Source: Alcaligenaceae bacterium (GTDB lineage Bacteria; Pseudomonadota; Gammaproteobacteria; Burkholderiales; Burkholderiaceae_B). From it: a stretch of 18,943 nt of DNA. A program made the position numbers and the translations under genes. The stretch lies in assembly GCA_029265335.1 (NCBI GenBank), contig JAJUJN010000006.1:1-18943 (forward strand), given 5' to 3'. The stretch's first letter is position 1, and each line of letters begins with the position of its first letter. Below the pieces are notes generated by a model, which had not been told where the DNA came from, made no database searches, and saw only the letters and a list, made by a program, of their open reading frames with translations. Positions 1 to 7,527 of the stretch are shown piece after piece.

Positions 1-20
1 ATATCCAAAAGGAGACATAC

Positions 21-1148
21 ATGAAGTGGCCGAAGATCGCGCCGTACTTGACCACGCTAGGAGGACTGGGCTTGTTTGCCCTCTTTGTTGCCACCGGGAG
101 CGCGGCACCGGCGGCAGACGCAAAAGATAAGGCTGGGGAGCCCGACCATTACCTGAAGGCAACGCCCGAAACCGTTATCTGGGGCTATTTCGCGCCGGAT
201 GTGCCAGCTGTGCTCGAAGTCGACTCCGGGGCTACGGTCAAAATCGACACCTATAGCTCGGTGGGCATCCCCGAAAAAGATCCCGAGAGCTTTTTCAAAG
301 AGCACAAGCTCGAAATCGACGACAACGTGCGGGGTCTGATCGACATCATGACCACCGTCAAGAAAGATGTCGGTCCACACATTCTCACGGGGCCGGTGCA
401 TATCAACGACGCCCAGCCCGGAGATTTGCTCGAAGTCCGCATCCTCGACGTGCAACCGCGGCCACCCTATTTCGGCGTCAGCCTCACGTTTCCCGGAGCT
501 GGCTCCTTGCCGGATCTGCTCGACGCGCCCTGGATGAAAGTGATCCCCCTCGACATGGATGCCAACGTGGGGCGTTTCAACGAGAACTTCGATATTCCGC
601 TGGCGCCCTTCATGGGAACCATGGGAGTGGCACCCACCAAAAAAGTGTCATCCGTGCCGCCTGGTCGCTTTGGTGGCAACCTCGATCTCAAAGACCTCAC
701 CGCCGGTTCGAGCCTGTATCTACCGGTGCTGGTGCCGGGCGGGCTGTTTCTTACCGGCGATGGGCACGCCGCCCAGGGCGATGGCGAGGTGAACCTCACC
801 GGCCTGGAGGTATCGCAAGCGGTTACCGTGCAGTTCATTCTGCACAAGCAATGCGAGCAACCCTGGCCGCTGGCCGAAACCGATGAGCATTACATCGTGA
901 TGGGGCTCGACGAAGATCTCGACGAGGCCGCGCGAATCGCCGTGCAACGGTCGGTGGATATGCTCGGTAACTTTGCCGGCATGTCTGTGCCCGAGGCCTA
1001 TGCAGCTTCGAGTCTCGCGGTGGATTTTGCCCTCACCCAGATCGTGGACGGCGTAAAAGGCGTGCATGGGCGTATTCCCAAGCATCTGTTCCAGAACACC
1101 GAAAGCACCTGGGGTGCGCCTTGCAAAACAGACTCGAGCGCTAGCTGA
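21..1148 (+). CDS. Exported acetamidase/formamidase-family protein
   Basis: The 375-residue protein belongs to the FmdA/AmdA (acetamidase/formamidase) family, whose members hydrolyse short aliphatic amides to the acid and ammonia. Seen in the sequence: the family core around residues 115-145 (ILTGPVHINDAQPGDLLEV) and the glycine-rich metal/active-site motif GDGHAAQGDGE near residue 246. The length fits the family. The N-terminus is a hydrophobic signal peptide (residues 1-34, possible cleavage near GSAAPAADA), so the protein is predicted to be periplasmic or membrane-anchored, whereas the classic family enzymes are cytoplasmic. The start is supported by AGGAGA 7-8 bases upstream of ATG. A truncated copy of the same gene start follows at 1190. 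The substrate is not determined; the annotation is at family level. Confidence 0.88.
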   Translation: MKWPKIAPYLTTLGGLGLFALFVATGSAAPAADAKDKAGEPDHYLKATPETVIWGYFAPDVPAVLEVDSGATVKIDTYSSVGIPEKDPESFFKEHKLEIDDNVRGLIDIMTTVKKDVGPHILTGPVHINDAQPGDLLEVRILDVQPRPPYFGVSLTFPGAGSLPDLLDAPWMKVIPLDMDANVGRFNENFDIPLAPFMGTMGVAPTKKVSSVPPGRFGGNLDLKDLTAGSSLYLPVLVPGGLFLTGDGHAAQGDGEVNLTGLEVSQAVTVQFILHKQCEQPWPLAETDEHYIVMGLDEDLDEAARIAVQRSVDMLGNFAGMSVPEAYAASSLAVDFALTQIVDGVKGVHGRIPKHLFQNTESTWGAPCKTDSSAS

Positions 1149-1189
1149 AGCGTTTTAAAAAATGCGGATACCCAAGAGGAGACACATCC

Positions 1190-1351
1190 ATGAGTTGGCT
1201 AAAAATCACGCCGTACTTGACCATCCTGGCAGGATTGGGGGTATTTGCCATCTTCGTTGCTACGGCAGGCTCCGAACCGGTGGCAGAAGTCAAAGTTCGT
1301 TCCGGTGAAGCCCCTCATCACCTCAACGCCGGCCTCGACCTCGCCATATAA
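1190..1351 (+). pseudogene. Truncated duplicate of the acetamidase gene start (53 codons)
   Basis: An ATG preceded by AGAGGAGACACATCC opens a 53-codon frame. Of its first 25 residues, 18 match the N-terminus of the acetamidase at 21-1148 (for example PYLT, GLG and FVAT at the same positions). The likeness includes the ribosome-binding region and continues weakly to about residue 46 (GEAPHHLNA against GEPDHYLKA). The frame then runs into TAA, and the entire catalytic part is absent. The simplest reading is a diverged tandem paralogue that lost everything after its signal peptide by deletion. Because the ribosome-binding site and hydrophobic segment are intact, it could still be translated as a 53-residue membrane peptide. 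I see no evidence for a function. Confidence 0.75.
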
Positions 1352-1382
1352 AGCGGTCGCCTCAGCGTACTCGCTGGGTATC

Positions 1383-1412
1383 AGGCCGGCTCGCCAGTGC
1401 GCGAGCCGGCCT
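1383..1412. terminator. 12-bp perfect inverted repeat, possible bidirectional terminator
   Basis: AGGCCGGCTCGC and GCGAGCCGGCCT form a perfect 12-bp GC-rich stem with a 6-base loop. It lies between the acetamidase remnant and the end of rtcB, where converging transcripts would meet. There is no T-run on either side, so it is not a canonical intrinsic terminator. It may stabilise RNA 3' ends or be a dispersed palindromic repeat. Confidence 0.4.
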
Positions 1413-1438
1413 CGCATCGAATCGCTGGCACGCCAGCC

Positions 1439-2665
1439 TTAGCCTTTCACGCAAACCACTTGCTTGAGCACCGCCACCACATCGACCAGGTCGCTCTGGG
1501 CGGCCATCACGGCATCGATGTCTTTATAAGCGGCCGGAATTTCATCTACCACGTTGCGGTCTTTTCGGCACTCCACGCCTGCAGTCTGATCGGCGAGGTC
1601 TTGAGCTGAGTATTGCGCCCTGGCTTTAGTGCGCGACAGCACTCGCCCGGCGCCGTGGGAGCAAGAATGATAGGAGTGCGGGTTGCCCTTGCCACGCACG
1701 ATGAATGAGCGAGCTCCCATATTGCCCGGGATGATGCCCAGAGTGCCTTGGCTGGCAGATACTGCACCCTTGCGGGTGATCCACATCTTGCGCCCGAAAT
1801 GCTCTTCTTGCTGTGCGTAATTGTGGTGGCAGTTGATGGCGCTTTCGTGGGTGCTGAATTTTTCGCCAAAATGCTCACGCATGACGTCGAGCACCAGAGC
1901 CATCATGAACTGCCGATTGAGCGCAGCGTAATCTTGAGCCCAGAGCAGCGCTTCTACGTACATATCGAATTCCGCTGTGCCCTGGCCCAACCAGGCAAGA
2001 GTCTTGTCGGGCAATTCTCGCGATTCGCGTTCGGCTTTTTCTTTGGCCATGGCGATCGCCACGTCGGCAAAGGTCTTGCCCACGTTGCGTGAACCCGAGT
2101 GCAGCATCACCCAGACCTCGTCGTCTTCCGACACGCAGATTTCGATGAAATGGTTGCCGCCACCCAGGGTGCCCAACTGCGACCACATGCGGCCTTCGTT
2201 GAGCCGTTTTACCTTCGCCATGATCTGCAGGCTGTCAAAGCGCTCGTTGAGGGTTTTTGCCCTGGCAACCAGCTCGGGCGTGATGGCCGGGCTCTTGCCC
2301 TTGCCCTCGAAGACCGGTCGCTTGTGAAACTCGAAGCCCACAGGCACGGCTTTCTCGATATCGCGCCGCAAGGGCCGCAGTGAGTCGGGCAGGTCGGCAC
2401 TGCTGAGGCTGGTGCGAACCGCCATCATGCCGCAGCCGATGTCCACACCCACGGCCGCCGGAATGATGGCGGATTTTGTGGCGATGACACTGCCCACGGT
2501 GGCGCCCATGCCCAGGTGAACGTCGGGCATGACGGCCACATGACCGCCCAGAATCGGCAGGGAGGCGATGTTCTTCAATTGCTCGATGGCGTTATCGCCT
2601 ACCGGCACACCCCGCACCCAGGCTTTGATGTTGGAATCGATTTCGATGAAACTTTGCGCTGACAC
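1439..2665 (-). CDS. rtcB: RNA-splicing ligase RtcB
   Basis: RtcB joins RNA 2',3'-cyclic phosphate or 3'-phosphate ends to 5'-OH ends using GTP and Mn2+, in tRNA splicing or RNA repair. Seen motifs: PDVHLG, GVDIGCGM with the metal-binding Cys78, GGGNHF, SGSRNVG, INCHHNY, GIIPGNMGARSF, SHGAGR with the histidine expected to be guanylylated (His336), and a C-terminal VKG. I chose the GTG at 2663-2665. It gives 408 residues, the length of E. coli RtcB, and puts the cysteine at position 78 as in E. coli. A longer frame from a GTG at 2719 gives 426 residues but has no visible ribosome-binding site; the chosen start has only AAGGA, about 15 bases away. No rtcA, rtcR or archease gene is nearby. Confidence 0.95.
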   Translation of the reverse strand: MSAQSFIEIDSNIKAWVRGVPVGDNAIEQLKNIASLPILGGHVAVMPDVHLGMGATVGSVIATKSAIIPAAVGVDIGCGMMAVRTSLSSADLPDSLRPLRRDIEKAVPVGFEFHKRPVFEGKGKSPAITPELVARAKTLNERFDSLQIMAKVKRLNEGRMWSQLGTLGGGNHFIEICVSEDDEVWVMLHSGSRNVGKTFADVAIAMAKEKAERESRELPDKTLAWLGQGTAEFDMYVEALLWAQDYAALNRQFMMALVLDVMREHFGEKFSTHESAINCHHNYAQQEEHFGRKMWITRKGAVSASQGTLGIIPGNMGARSFIVRGKGNPHSYHSCSHGAGRVLSRTKARAQYSAQDLADQTAGVECRKDRNVVDEIPAAYKDIDAVMAAQSDLVDVVAVLKQVVCVKG

Positions 2666-2767
2666 AGATCTGTTGAGTTTTCCTTGTAGTGAATGAATCG
2701 CTTTATGGAGTGCTATCACAGATAGCCAAAAGGTACAAAGGCGCTACGGCTCGGTGTTGAGGCTCTT

Positions 2768-3331
2768 TCAGCCATTCCAGGCGCGCACGCGCCCGGTATC
2801 CACATGCAGAAAATCACTGCCTGGGTAATAGCCCACACCACCTCGCTTGAGTTCCAGCGCCGTATCGCGCAGTTCAGCCAGCGGCACGCCCGGCAGGCGA
2901 ATATCCACTGCCTTGCCGTCCATGTGCAGGCTGCGTTTGGCCACACCGCCGCCGCGGGTGGTGCGTAGATGCTCGTTGGTTTGGGGCGAACGGTAGCCGG
3001 AGATGATTTGGTAGGGTATGCGCGCGCGCAAGGATCGACGCAATGCGTACATGATGTCGTACAACGCCGGATCCATCTTGCCTACCTGGCCGGAGTAATG
3101 GTCGCGCAGAAAGTAGTCGAGCTCGCTCAGGGCCCTGGGCACGTAGCGCTCACCAATCGCGTAGGTGAGCTCGATGCTCTCATGCGTATGGGTGTGATCG
3201 GCGGCCAGATCGCGAACGGTCGAGGCGGTGAGGGTGGTGGCGCGCGCCACCAGCGGAAAGCCGCACAGAGCGGCGGCGCCCGTGGCCGTGGCGAGGAAGC
3301 CACGACGGGGTTGGGGAGAAGAAAATTTCAT
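2768..3331 (-). CDS. mepK: MepK/YcbK-like murein endopeptidase (peptidase M15, DUF882), Tat-type signal
   Basis: The 187-residue protein matches the YcbK/MepK (DUF882, M15-type) family of zinc peptidases, which in E. coli cut peptidoglycan cross-links, including the 3-3 links made by L,D-transpeptidases. Seen: SGYRSPQTN (about 111-119), the zinc-site pattern H136-x6-D143 (LHMDGKAVDI) and H176 in FLHVD. The N-terminus has twin arginines (PRRGFLATATG, residues 8-18) followed by a hydrophobic stretch, suggesting export by the Tat pathway in a folded state. The start at 3331 is chosen because it begins right before this signal; the longer frame to 3430 runs inside the upstream gene. It lies 25 bases after the L,D-transpeptidase gene on the same strand, echoing the E. 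coli ycbB-ycbK pairing. Confidence 0.9.
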   Translation of the reverse strand: MKFSSPQPRRGFLATATGAAALCGFPLVARATTLTASTVRDLAADHTHTHESIELTYAIGERYVPRALSELDYFLRDHYSGQVGKMDPALYDIMYALRRSLRARIPYQIISGYRSPQTNEHLRTTRGGGVAKRSLHMDGKAVDIRLPGVPLAELRDTALELKRGGVGYYPGSDFLHVDTGRVRAWNG

Positions 3332-3356
3332 GTGAAGGTGCGAGGTAACGATGACT

Positions 3357-4964
3357 TCAGGCGGGTGAGCGGCGGGCATCGAGCAATGCCTGCTCCAGAC
3401 GGGTGTCGTGCTGATAGATATCGGGCACAAAATACAACGTGCCGTCGTTCTTGACTACCGTGGTCATGTAAGTGATCAAAACTGGCAGCGGGTCGATCAG
3501 GCGCAGCGTGCTCGACCGCCCGCGGCCCATGGCCTCTTCGATACGGCTGGTGGTCCACCCAGGCTGACTCTGCAGCACGAACTCGGCCAGCGCCACCGGC
3601 GCTTCCACCCGCACGCAGCCGTGGCTGAAGTCTCGTCGGCTGCGCGCAAACAGGTGTGTGGAAGGGGTGTGGTGCAAGTAGATGTTCTGGTCGTTGGGCA
3701 ACACGAATTTGATATCGCCCACCGCATTCTGCGGGCCGGGGCGCTGCCGGATGCGCCACTCGCCTCGCTGCACTGCGGCAAGGGCTTCATCGGAAAGCGT
3801 GCGCACCACTTCGCCGCCGCCGGTCACGAACTCGAACCCCTGCTGGGTGAAATACGCTGGATCGCGCCGCAGTCGTGGCAGGATTTCACCCCGCGCGATC
3901 GAAAACGGCACATTCCAGTAGGGGCTGAACTCGATAAAACGCATCAGTTCCAGAAAAACCGGGGTGCGCGTATCCAGCGCGCGGCCTACCACCACCCGCA
4001 TTTCCAGGTCGAGATCGATCTGCTCGGCTTCGACTTCGTAGGCGCGCAACATGAACTCCGGCACATTCACCACGATCATGCGCGGGCCATAGCGCAATGG
4101 CGTCCAGCGCAGGCGCTCCAGGGTAAGCGCCATCTGTTGGGCCCGCTGCGCCGGTGAAACCTGCAGTGCGGCCAATGTGGCCGGGCCAATGATGCCGTCG
4201 GTCTCCAGGCCGTGCCGCGCCTGAAATCGCTTCACTGCCGCCACCAGCTCGGCGTCATAAGTGAGAGGAAACGGCGAGCCTGCGGGCCAGTCGCCCAACA
4301 CCGTCAGTCGCTCCACCATGATGGGTAGACCCGCCCAGGAGTCTCCTTCGCGCAAGCTCCGCCCAGGCAGCGGCGGCAGTGACACTTGCCAGGCGGAATG
4401 CTCTCCCAGCGAGCGGTACCGGTTCATCGCCGCTCGCAGCGCGGCATACATCGGCACCTGGGGTTCGGCGTCGCGCAACGTCGCCTCCAAACGCCCCTCC
4501 TGGCGCGCCTGCAAGACCAAATCGTGAGCATCGAACCACAGCCGCGGCGGCGCCTGAAAGCGGTATTGCAAGGCCTCGGGGCTCAGCCGCCCGTGATACA
4601 CATGATTTAGATAACGCGTCAACGCCGCGGTCAGCTCGGTGTCCCAGCGTGTGAGCGTTTGCGGCGCCACCCCGCCACGCTCGGCTTGCGCCAGAGCGAG
4701 CTCAAGCTCCGCCACCTGATAATCTTCCGGATGCAGGCCGTGCGACGCCGCATCGCGCAACACCGCCAGCGCTGTTTGCGCATCCGGCGTGGGCCGCCCG
4801 TTCAAGAACCACGACGGCATCATGGCTTGCGGCGCCACCTCGGTGAGGGTGGAAGGAATGTGGATGGTGGAAGTGGGCGACTCGGCGGCAGGCGTCGCAG
4901 TGGGCGAGCAGAGCAGCAGGAGAGCAAGCCACCGGGCAAGCGTGGGGAACAGGCGAAGCGTCAT
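3357..4964 (-). CDS. ldtD: L,D-transpeptidase, YcbB/LdtD type
   Basis: The periplasmic enzyme forms 3-3 (mDAP-mDAP) cross-links in peptidoglycan. In the 535-residue protein I see an N-terminal signal peptide (residues 1-27, ending PTATPAAE), a helical N-terminal region, a peptidoglycan-binding domain (AAVKRFQARHGLETDGIIGP), then a YkuD catalytic domain with FSPYWNVPFSIARGEILP and the active-site motif SHGCVR (Cys450). The length and order match E. coli LdtD rather than the short ErfK/YnhG enzymes. The start at 4964 sits directly at the signal peptide; an upstream ATG at 4997 would add 11 polar residues. It is followed 25 bases later by the MepK-like hydrolase, so cross-link synthesis and cleavage are encoded together. 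Confidence 0.93.
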   Translation of the reverse strand: MTLRLFPTLARWLALLLLCSPTATPAAESPTSTIHIPSTLTEVAPQAMMPSWFLNGRPTPDAQTALAVLRDAASHGLHPEDYQVAELELALAQAERGGVAPQTLTRWDTELTAALTRYLNHVYHGRLSPEALQYRFQAPPRLWFDAHDLVLQARQEGRLEATLRDAEPQVPMYAALRAAMNRYRSLGEHSAWQVSLPPLPGRSLREGDSWAGLPIMVERLTVLGDWPAGSPFPLTYDAELVAAVKRFQARHGLETDGIIGPATLAALQVSPAQRAQQMALTLERLRWTPLRYGPRMIVVNVPEFMLRAYEVEAEQIDLDLEMRVVVGRALDTRTPVFLELMRFIEFSPYWNVPFSIARGEILPRLRRDPAYFTQQGFEFVTGGGEVVRTLSDEALAAVQRGEWRIRQRPGPQNAVGDIKFVLPNDQNIYLHHTPSTHLFARSRRDFSHGCVRVEAPVALAEFVLQSQPGWTTSRIEEAMGRGRSSTLRLIDPLPVLITYMTTVVKNDGTLYFVPDIYQHDTRLEQALLDARRSPA

Positions 4965-5069
4965 GGCGGATTCTTGATCGAGGCGGCACGGCCACATGGC
5001 TCAACTCGTGCACCCGGAGTGGCTCTTTACTCTACCGCGTTTCGAGAGAATCACCAGCCCCCAAACGGA

Positions 5070-5104
5070 CAAAGGGGCCACAGTTGATGATTGTGGCCCC
5101 TTTG
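5070..5104 (-). terminator. Intrinsic terminator of tRNA-Arg
   Basis: CAAAGGGGCCACA and TGTGGCCCCTTTG form a perfect 13-bp stem around a 9-base loop, starting 7 bases after the tRNA 3' CCA. On the minus strand the stem ends in CCCCTTTG followed by TCCGTTT, a short and imperfect T-tract. The position right behind a single tRNA gene supports the call. Confidence 0.8.
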
Positions 5105-5111
5105 CGGTGTA

Positions 5112-5188
5112 TGGCGCGCCCGGCAGGATTCGAACCCACGACCCCTTGGTTCGTAGCCAAGTACTCTATCCAACTGAGCTACGGGCGC
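5112..5188 (-). tRNA. tRNA-Arg(ACG)
   Basis: The 77-base gene folds as a standard cloverleaf: acceptor GCGCCCG pairing with CGGGCGC, D-arm TAGCTCAGTTGGATAGAGTA, anticodon stem-loop CTTGG-CTACGAA-CCAAG with anticodon ACG, T-arm with GGTTCGAATCC, and an encoded 3' CCA. The ACG anticodon, with A34 normally edited to inosine, reads CGU, CGC and CGA. The discriminator base is G, which is acceptable for arginine tRNAs. It has its own promoter and terminator and stands as a single-gene unit. Confidence 0.97.
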
Positions 5189-5202
5189 TTGAAGAGAAAA
5201 GA

Positions 5203-5231
5203 ACTATAACACCTTGCGAGAAGCGGCGCAA
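5203..5231 (-). promoter_or_regulatory. Sigma-70-type promoter of tRNA-Arg
   Basis: On the minus strand TTGCGC (-35) and TATAGT (-10) are separated by exactly 17 bases. The -10 ends 14 bases before the mature tRNA 5' end, leaving a short leader for RNase P to remove. Confidence 0.7.
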
Positions 5232-5259
5232 ACCGATCGTTGAAAATTCAAATCTGATG

Positions 5260-6459
5260 TCACCCGATCGCGCCTTGAGCGCGCAATTGCGCCAAGCGGT
5301 CGGCGTCGTAACCCGGCAAACTGCTCAGTACAGCGTCGGTGTGTTCTCCCAGCTTGGGAGCCGGGGACGGCGGTGGCTCGGGGTGGTTCGAGAACTTGAC
5401 CGGGTTGCCCGGCATCGGCAGTTGTTCGCCCGTAGGCAAAGGCGTTGCGCGCACCATGTTGCGAGCCAGCACCTGTGGGTCGCTCAAAGCCGCGGCAAAG
5501 TCGTTCACGGGGCCGCAGGGCACGCGGGCTTCGCGCAGCCGCTGCAGCCATTCCGCAGTGCTGAGTCGCTGCATTTCCTCGGCCACGATGGCTTCAATTT
5601 CGTTCTTGGCGGGTAAGCGTCCGGCTTGTTTTTGCCAGGCGGGGTTTTGCAGTTCAGGGCGGCCGAGCATTTGGCTGAGTCGTTGATAGAAGGCGTCGCC
5701 TATGCAGGCGATGATGAGGTATCCATCGGCCGTGGCAAAGGTGTTGTAGGGCACGTGCACGAAATGCGAATTGCCGATGCGCCCCGGCACCTCGCCACTC
5801 ATGAAATACATGGTGGCCATGTAATTGAGCATGGATATCTGGCAGTCGAGCATGGAAATATCCACATGGCGTCCCTTGCCGCTGACGCTGCGAGCCTGCA
5901 GCGCCGCAAGCACGCCCAGGGCGCCGAAGAGGCCGCCCCCGAGGTCGCCGATGGGGATGCCCGAGCGCACGGGTGGGCCATCGGGCAGGCCCGTAATGCT
6001 CATGCCGCCACCCATGGCCTGCACCACCTGGTCGAAGGCGGGCCGGTTCACATCGGGCCCGGTTTCGCCAAACCCTGTGATGCTGCAGGTCACGATGGCC
6101 GGGTTCACTGCAGCCAGCGCCTCGTGATCAATGCCCAGGCGTTGTGTAACGCCTGGGCTGAAGTTGTCGATCACCACGTCGGCCTGCCGTACCAAATCCA
6201 GAAAGACAGCGCGGCCTGCCTCGTGCTTGAGGTCGATGGCCACGCTCTGCTTGTTGCGATTGAGAGTCAAAAAATAGGCGCCGTCGCCGCCGCGTGAGTA
6301 TTGAGGGTCGTCGCGCAGTAGTTCACGCGTGCCCTCGCCACGACCCGGCGGCTCCACCTTGATGGTGCGTGCACCCATGTCGCTCAACAGCATGGCGCCG
6401 TAAGGGCCCGACAGCATGTGAGTGAGGTCGATAACGGTGATGTGCTGCAAGGCTGGCAT
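5260..6459 (-). CDS. Class III CoA-transferase (CaiB/BaiF/formyl-CoA transferase family)
   Basis: Family III enzymes move CoA between organic acids, typically from an acyl-CoA donor to a carboxylate about to be degraded. The 399-residue protein shows the N-terminal VIDLTHMLSGPYGAMLLSDMGA and VEPPGRGEGTR, the central RNKQSVAIDLK, and the catalytic aspartate in PIGDLGGG (Asp172, equivalent to Asp169 of formyl-CoA transferase). The start at 6459 follows GGAGGAGCGGCACAAC; an in-frame start 33 bases upstream is less likely. It is the last gene of the three-gene minus-strand operon, 37 bases after the Bug-type binding protein, suggesting it activates the acid that the binding proteins recognise. 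The substrates cannot be read from sequence. Confidence 0.92.
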   Translation of the reverse strand: MPALQHITVIDLTHMLSGPYGAMLLSDMGARTIKVEPPGRGEGTRELLRDDPQYSRGGDGAYFLTLNRNKQSVAIDLKHEAGRAVFLDLVRQADVVIDNFSPGVTQRLGIDHEALAAVNPAIVTCSITGFGETGPDVNRPAFDQVVQAMGGGMSITGLPDGPPVRSGIPIGDLGGGLFGALGVLAALQARSVSGKGRHVDISMLDCQISMLNYMATMYFMSGEVPGRIGNSHFVHVPYNTFATADGYLIIACIGDAFYQRLSQMLGRPELQNPAWQKQAGRLPAKNEIEAIVAEEMQRLSTAEWLQRLREARVPCGPVNDFAAALSDPQVLARNMVRATPLPTGEQLPMPGNPVKFSNHPEPPPSPAPKLGEHTDAVLSSLPGYDADRLAQLRAQGAIG

Positions 6460-6496
6460 GTTGTGCCGCTCCTCCAGGTGGAATGTCAGCAAGGGT

Positions 6497-7471
6497 TTAC
6501 TGCGGCTCGATGCCAGCTGCGCGGATCATTTCGCCCCAGCGCTCGGTGTCGCTGGCGATGAGGTCGCGCAGTTGCTCGGGGCTGCCGGGGTAGGGCTGGA
6601 TATAGAGATCGGCAAGAAACTCGCGAGTGGCCGGGTCTTCGATCACTTCATTGCTGAGCTCGGCCAGGCGCCCCACCACCTCGTCAGGTGTTTCGGCGGG
6701 TACCACAAACGCCAGCCAGGCCACGAACTCATAGCCAGGCAGGCCCGATTCGGCCATGGTGGGAATGTCGGGGATGGCATCCAGGCGTTCTGCCGAAGTC
6801 ACGGCAATGATGTCTACCTTGCCACCCTCGGCCTGCGCCACGCCTGTCGCGGTATCGGTGAACATGAAGTGCAGATCGCCGCTGTGCAGGTCGACCACGC
6901 CCTGGGTGGTGGTTTTGTAGCCGATGTGGGTGCCGCTGAGGTCGGCCTGATCCAGGAACGATTCCACTGCCACCCGGCCGGTGGCGCTGGAGCTGCCGTA
7001 GTTCAATTCGCCCGGACGTTCACGCATCAGTTCGATGAGTTCCGCCACGGAATCCACCCCCAGCGAAGGTGACACGATGAGTGCCTGGGGCACTTTTACC
7101 AGGGTGGTAACAGGGGCGAAGTCGGCCACGGGGTCGTAGGGCAGTTCTTTGAAGAGATGCTGGTTGGCGGCATGGGTGGAGTTGGCGGCCAGCAACACGG
7201 TGTAGCCGTCGGGTTTGGCGCGCGCCACGTGGCCCGCTGCCACACCGCCCACGGCGCCCTGCCGGGCTTCCACAATGAAGCCTTCGCCGCTGTGGTGATG
7301 GAGTCGTTCCGCAATGTAGCGGGTGGTGTGATCGTAGGAGTTGCCTGGGCCAAAGGGCACCACAATTCGTACCACGTCGTTGGGGTAGTCGGTGGCCGCC
7401 TGGGCGGGAAGAGCAAAGCCACACAGCAAAGAAGCCGCGAGCGTGAGCCTGCGCAGATTGTTGAATGTCAT
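6497..7471 (-). CDS. Bug/TctC-family tripartite tricarboxylate transporter substrate-binding protein
   Basis: A 324-residue periplasmic binding protein of the Bug/TctC family, which typically captures small carboxylates. It has a clear Sec signal peptide (residues 1-26, cleavage after ALPAQA), then the family landmarks RIVVPFGPGNSYDHTTRYIAE, GAVGGVAAG, AKPDGYTVLLA, LPYDPVADFAPVT and IPTMAESGLPGYE. The start follows AGGAGACTCCATC. It lies 56 bases after the TAXI-like gene and 37 bases before the CoA-transferase gene. No TctA or TctB membrane subunits are present in the window. Such orphans are common among Bug proteins, which may borrow a transporter encoded elsewhere or feed a sensor. Confidence 0.93.
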   Translation of the reverse strand: MTFNNLRRLTLAASLLCGFALPAQAATDYPNDVVRIVVPFGPGNSYDHTTRYIAERLHHHSGEGFIVEARQGAVGGVAAGHVARAKPDGYTVLLAANSTHAANQHLFKELPYDPVADFAPVTTLVKVPQALIVSPSLGVDSVAELIELMRERPGELNYGSSSATGRVAVESFLDQADLSGTHIGYKTTTQGVVDLHSGDLHFMFTDTATGVAQAEGGKVDIIAVTSAERLDAIPDIPTMAESGLPGYEFVAWLAFVVPAETPDEVVGRLAELSNEVIEDPATREFLADLYIQPYPGSPEQLRDLIASDTERWGEMIRAAGIEPQ

Positions 7472-7527
7472 GATGGAGTCTCCTGAATGCGGCCTTGCGG
7501 CCTGTCGTTATGGAACAGCGGGGGTGC

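Noticed and set aside
1245..1442. Open frame around the acetamidase remnant
   Set aside because: It has no ribosome-binding site or recognisable similarity and overlaps the better supported 53-codon remnant in another frame.
3408..4157. Long plus-strand open frame opposite the L,D-transpeptidase
   Set aside because: It is antisense to a gene with intact signal peptide and catalytic motifs, has arginine/histidine-rich low-information sequence and no recognisable domain.
5112..5188. tRNA-Arg as an integration site for a mobile element
   Set aside because: I saw no integrase gene and no direct repeat of the tRNA 3' end in the window; the gene has normal promoter and terminator on both sides.
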